In this document: in pieces, positions 62,969 to 64,000 of the stretch
Layout: every line of letters starts with the position of its first letter
Position numbering within the stretch: the first letter of the stretch is position 1
DNA from: Methylobacterium sp. Leaf117
Lineage (GTDB): Bacteria; Pseudomonadota; Alphaproteobacteria; Rhizobiales; Beijerinckiaceae
Assembly: GCF_001422985.1 (NCBI RefSeq)
Contig: NZ_LMNL01000034.1
Span: 333,603-397,602, forward strand
DNA length: 64,000 nucleotides
Direction of reading: 5' to 3'
Notes under the pieces: model-generated
What the model saw: only the letters and a program-made list of their open reading frames with translations
Told to the model about the DNA's origin: nothing
The model's database searches: none
Position numbers and translations under genes: made by a program

Positions 62969-64000
62969 TCAGACGACGGTGACGTTCACTGGGCCGCGCG
63001 GGATGGAGGCGATGGGCGGCGCATCGTTATCAAAGGCGACGACGAAGATGCTGTAGGGCCCAGGCGCAAGGGTGAGGTCGAGAGACAGCGGAACGTTGGG
63101 ACCGCTCGCGACAGGATCGCCATAGGGGTTGGCCGTCGAGAATGCGGCTCCAGTACCGGCGGCCACGTAGACCTGTGAGGCCGTGTTGTTCGCGCTGGCG
63201 CTGCTGGTCCACATCACCCGCGCGCCGCCTGCCTGAGGCTCGGCCGCAAGCCCCTCCGGCGCCACGGGTCCGATCGGGTCCGTTGAGGCTACCACGTGGG
63301 TCATCAGGGCGGTGAACTCACCGGGCGTGCCAAGGCCCGAGATGCCGCGCGCCTTGAACTCGATGTCGTCCCCCTTCGCGTAGCCTGGCAGGAGCACCGC
63401 GCCGCTGCCAGCATCTGCGGTCGTGGAGGTGAAGGCTGTCGTCCCGCTGATCCGGCTCTGCACCTCGTAGGCGACGATGGCGACGGTGCCCGCCGGGTTC
63501 GGCTGCAGCGAAACCACGACAGGGTACGGCACGGCATCCGTGGCGACGCTGGCCGCCTCACGGCCTGAGGCGACGCCCGTGATGATTGGGGCCACCGGTG
63601 CGTCGGTGTTGGCTTGTGCCTCAGAGCCCGATCGCCCACTCCAAGGGGGCGGCACCTCGGCGTCGACCAGCTGCTCGATCTCAGGCGCGTGGTCGACGAG
63701 CGTTAGGCGCGCGGTGAAGTTTTCCATCGCCTCGACACCCTTGACCGTGCAGGCGAACGACTCCTCGGAGCCAGGGCCAAAGAAGGCGAGATTGCCAACC
63801 TCCGGCAGATCGCCGGTCCCGGAGAGGTTCAACACCTGAGTCTCGCCGAAGCCGCTGACCGCGCGCACGAGGCTTGCACCATCCGACCGACGGAAGCGGC
63901 AGGCGTAGGCCAAGCCAGCCTCGAAGGTCACCGCCTCATCAAGGTAGACGCTGGTGCCGACGACGGTTTTTATTCGAGCCGCAACCATGGTTCGATTGAG
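62969..64000 (-). CDS. Phage tail-tip (host specificity protein J-like), 5' end cut by window edge
   Basis: About 343 residues visible, open at the right edge. The sequence is beta-rich, with LYDEAVTFEAGLAYACRFRR-type segments, then fibronectin-III-like repeats (PYPVVVSLQPNPAGTVAIVA, YEVQSRISGTTAFTSTTADA, LAPGPYSIFVVAFDNDAPPI). This matches the C-terminal part of tail-tip attachment proteins of siphophages, which touch the host receptor. The internal ATG at 63988 is probably not the true start, because the frame continues upstream. Confidence 0.8.
   Translation of the reverse strand, partial: LNRTMVAARIKTVVGTSVYLDEAVTFEAGLAYACRFRRSDGASLVRAVSGFGETQVLNLSGTGDLPEVGNLAFFGPGSEESFACTVKGVEAMENFTARLTLVDHAPEIEQLVDAEVPPPWSGRSGSEAQANTDAPVAPIITGVASGREAASVATDAVPYPVVVSLQPNPAGTVAIVAYEVQSRISGTTAFTSTTADAGSGAVLLPGYAKGDDIEFKARGISGLGTPGEFTALMTHVVASTDPIGPVAPEGLAAEPQAGGARVMWTSSASANNTASQVYVAAGTGAAFSTANPYGDPVASGPNVPLSLDLTLAPGPYSIFVVAFDNDAPPIASIPRGPVNVTVV

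Overview
The window is high-GC DNA (most codons end in G or C) from an alphaproteobacterium of the Hyphomicrobiales, most likely Methylobacterium or a close relative. The evidence is a division/cell-wall (dcw) cluster of alphaproteobacterial layout, a NepR-EcfG general stress pair, a periplasmic quinoprotein relay operon, a GlnII-type glutamine synthetase, a Suv3-like helicase and a bacterial SWIB protein. The genus is inferred from gene content and style, not from a search.

Region 1 (1-10385, all minus strand) is the dcw cluster, read ftsW-murG-murC-[DUF559 nuclease]-murB-[mazE-mazF]-ddl-ftsQ-ftsA-ftsZ, with ftsZ cut by the left edge. Two accessory insertions sit inside this essential operon: a DUF559 endonuclease-like gene whose 3' part is built from palindromic repeats, and a complete MazEF-type toxin-antitoxin pair.

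Region 2 (10.4-26 kb) holds a chemoreceptor, a COG0523/G3E metal-chaperone GTPase with a Zur-like box, and a TetR regulator divergent from a three-gene quinoprotein relay operon (zinc metallohydrolase, SoxYZ-like carrier, CxxxCW rhodanese-like protein) with a clear palindromic operator between them. It also holds panB, a TonB-dependent siderophore receptor, a LysR regulator, a type II asparaginase, an alpha/beta hydrolase and a bestrophin-like channel.

Region 3 (26-52 kb) carries a two-part CoA transferase, a FIST sensor / hybrid histidine kinase / LuxR-type regulator module of the NosP-NahK kind, a PRC-barrel protein, a SWIB-domain protein, a Suv3-like helicase, a DUF892 ferritin-like stress protein, nepR-ecfG, glutaminase, a decayed WYL regulator and glnII with a sigma-54 promoter. 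It continues with a MauG-like dihaem peroxidase and a cupredoxin, a GGDEF-EAL protein, htpG and an XPB-like SF2 helicase. Candidate EcfG promoters precede the SWIB and DUF892 genes. Several in-frame short tandem repeats lie in coding DNA (15 nt at 37.0 kb, 24 nt at 39.5 kb, 18 nt at 48.2 kb).

Region 4 (52.2-64 kb) starts at a tRNA-Thr(TGT) and is a prophage or phage-derived island: small hypothetical genes, then on the minus strand tail-tip, tail-fibre, lysozyme, DUF6527 and holin-like membrane genes, with two lower-GC membrane-protein genes (54.2 and 58.4 kb). The most interesting structure is an HNH/AP2 homing endonuclease gene lodged in the lysozyme gene. A relic of the original lysozyme 5' end remains beyond it, and the intact lysozyme now starts from a second, diverged copy of the same 61 bp whose start codon overlaps the endonuclease start codon on the other strand. 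The island runs past the right edge; no integrase is visible.
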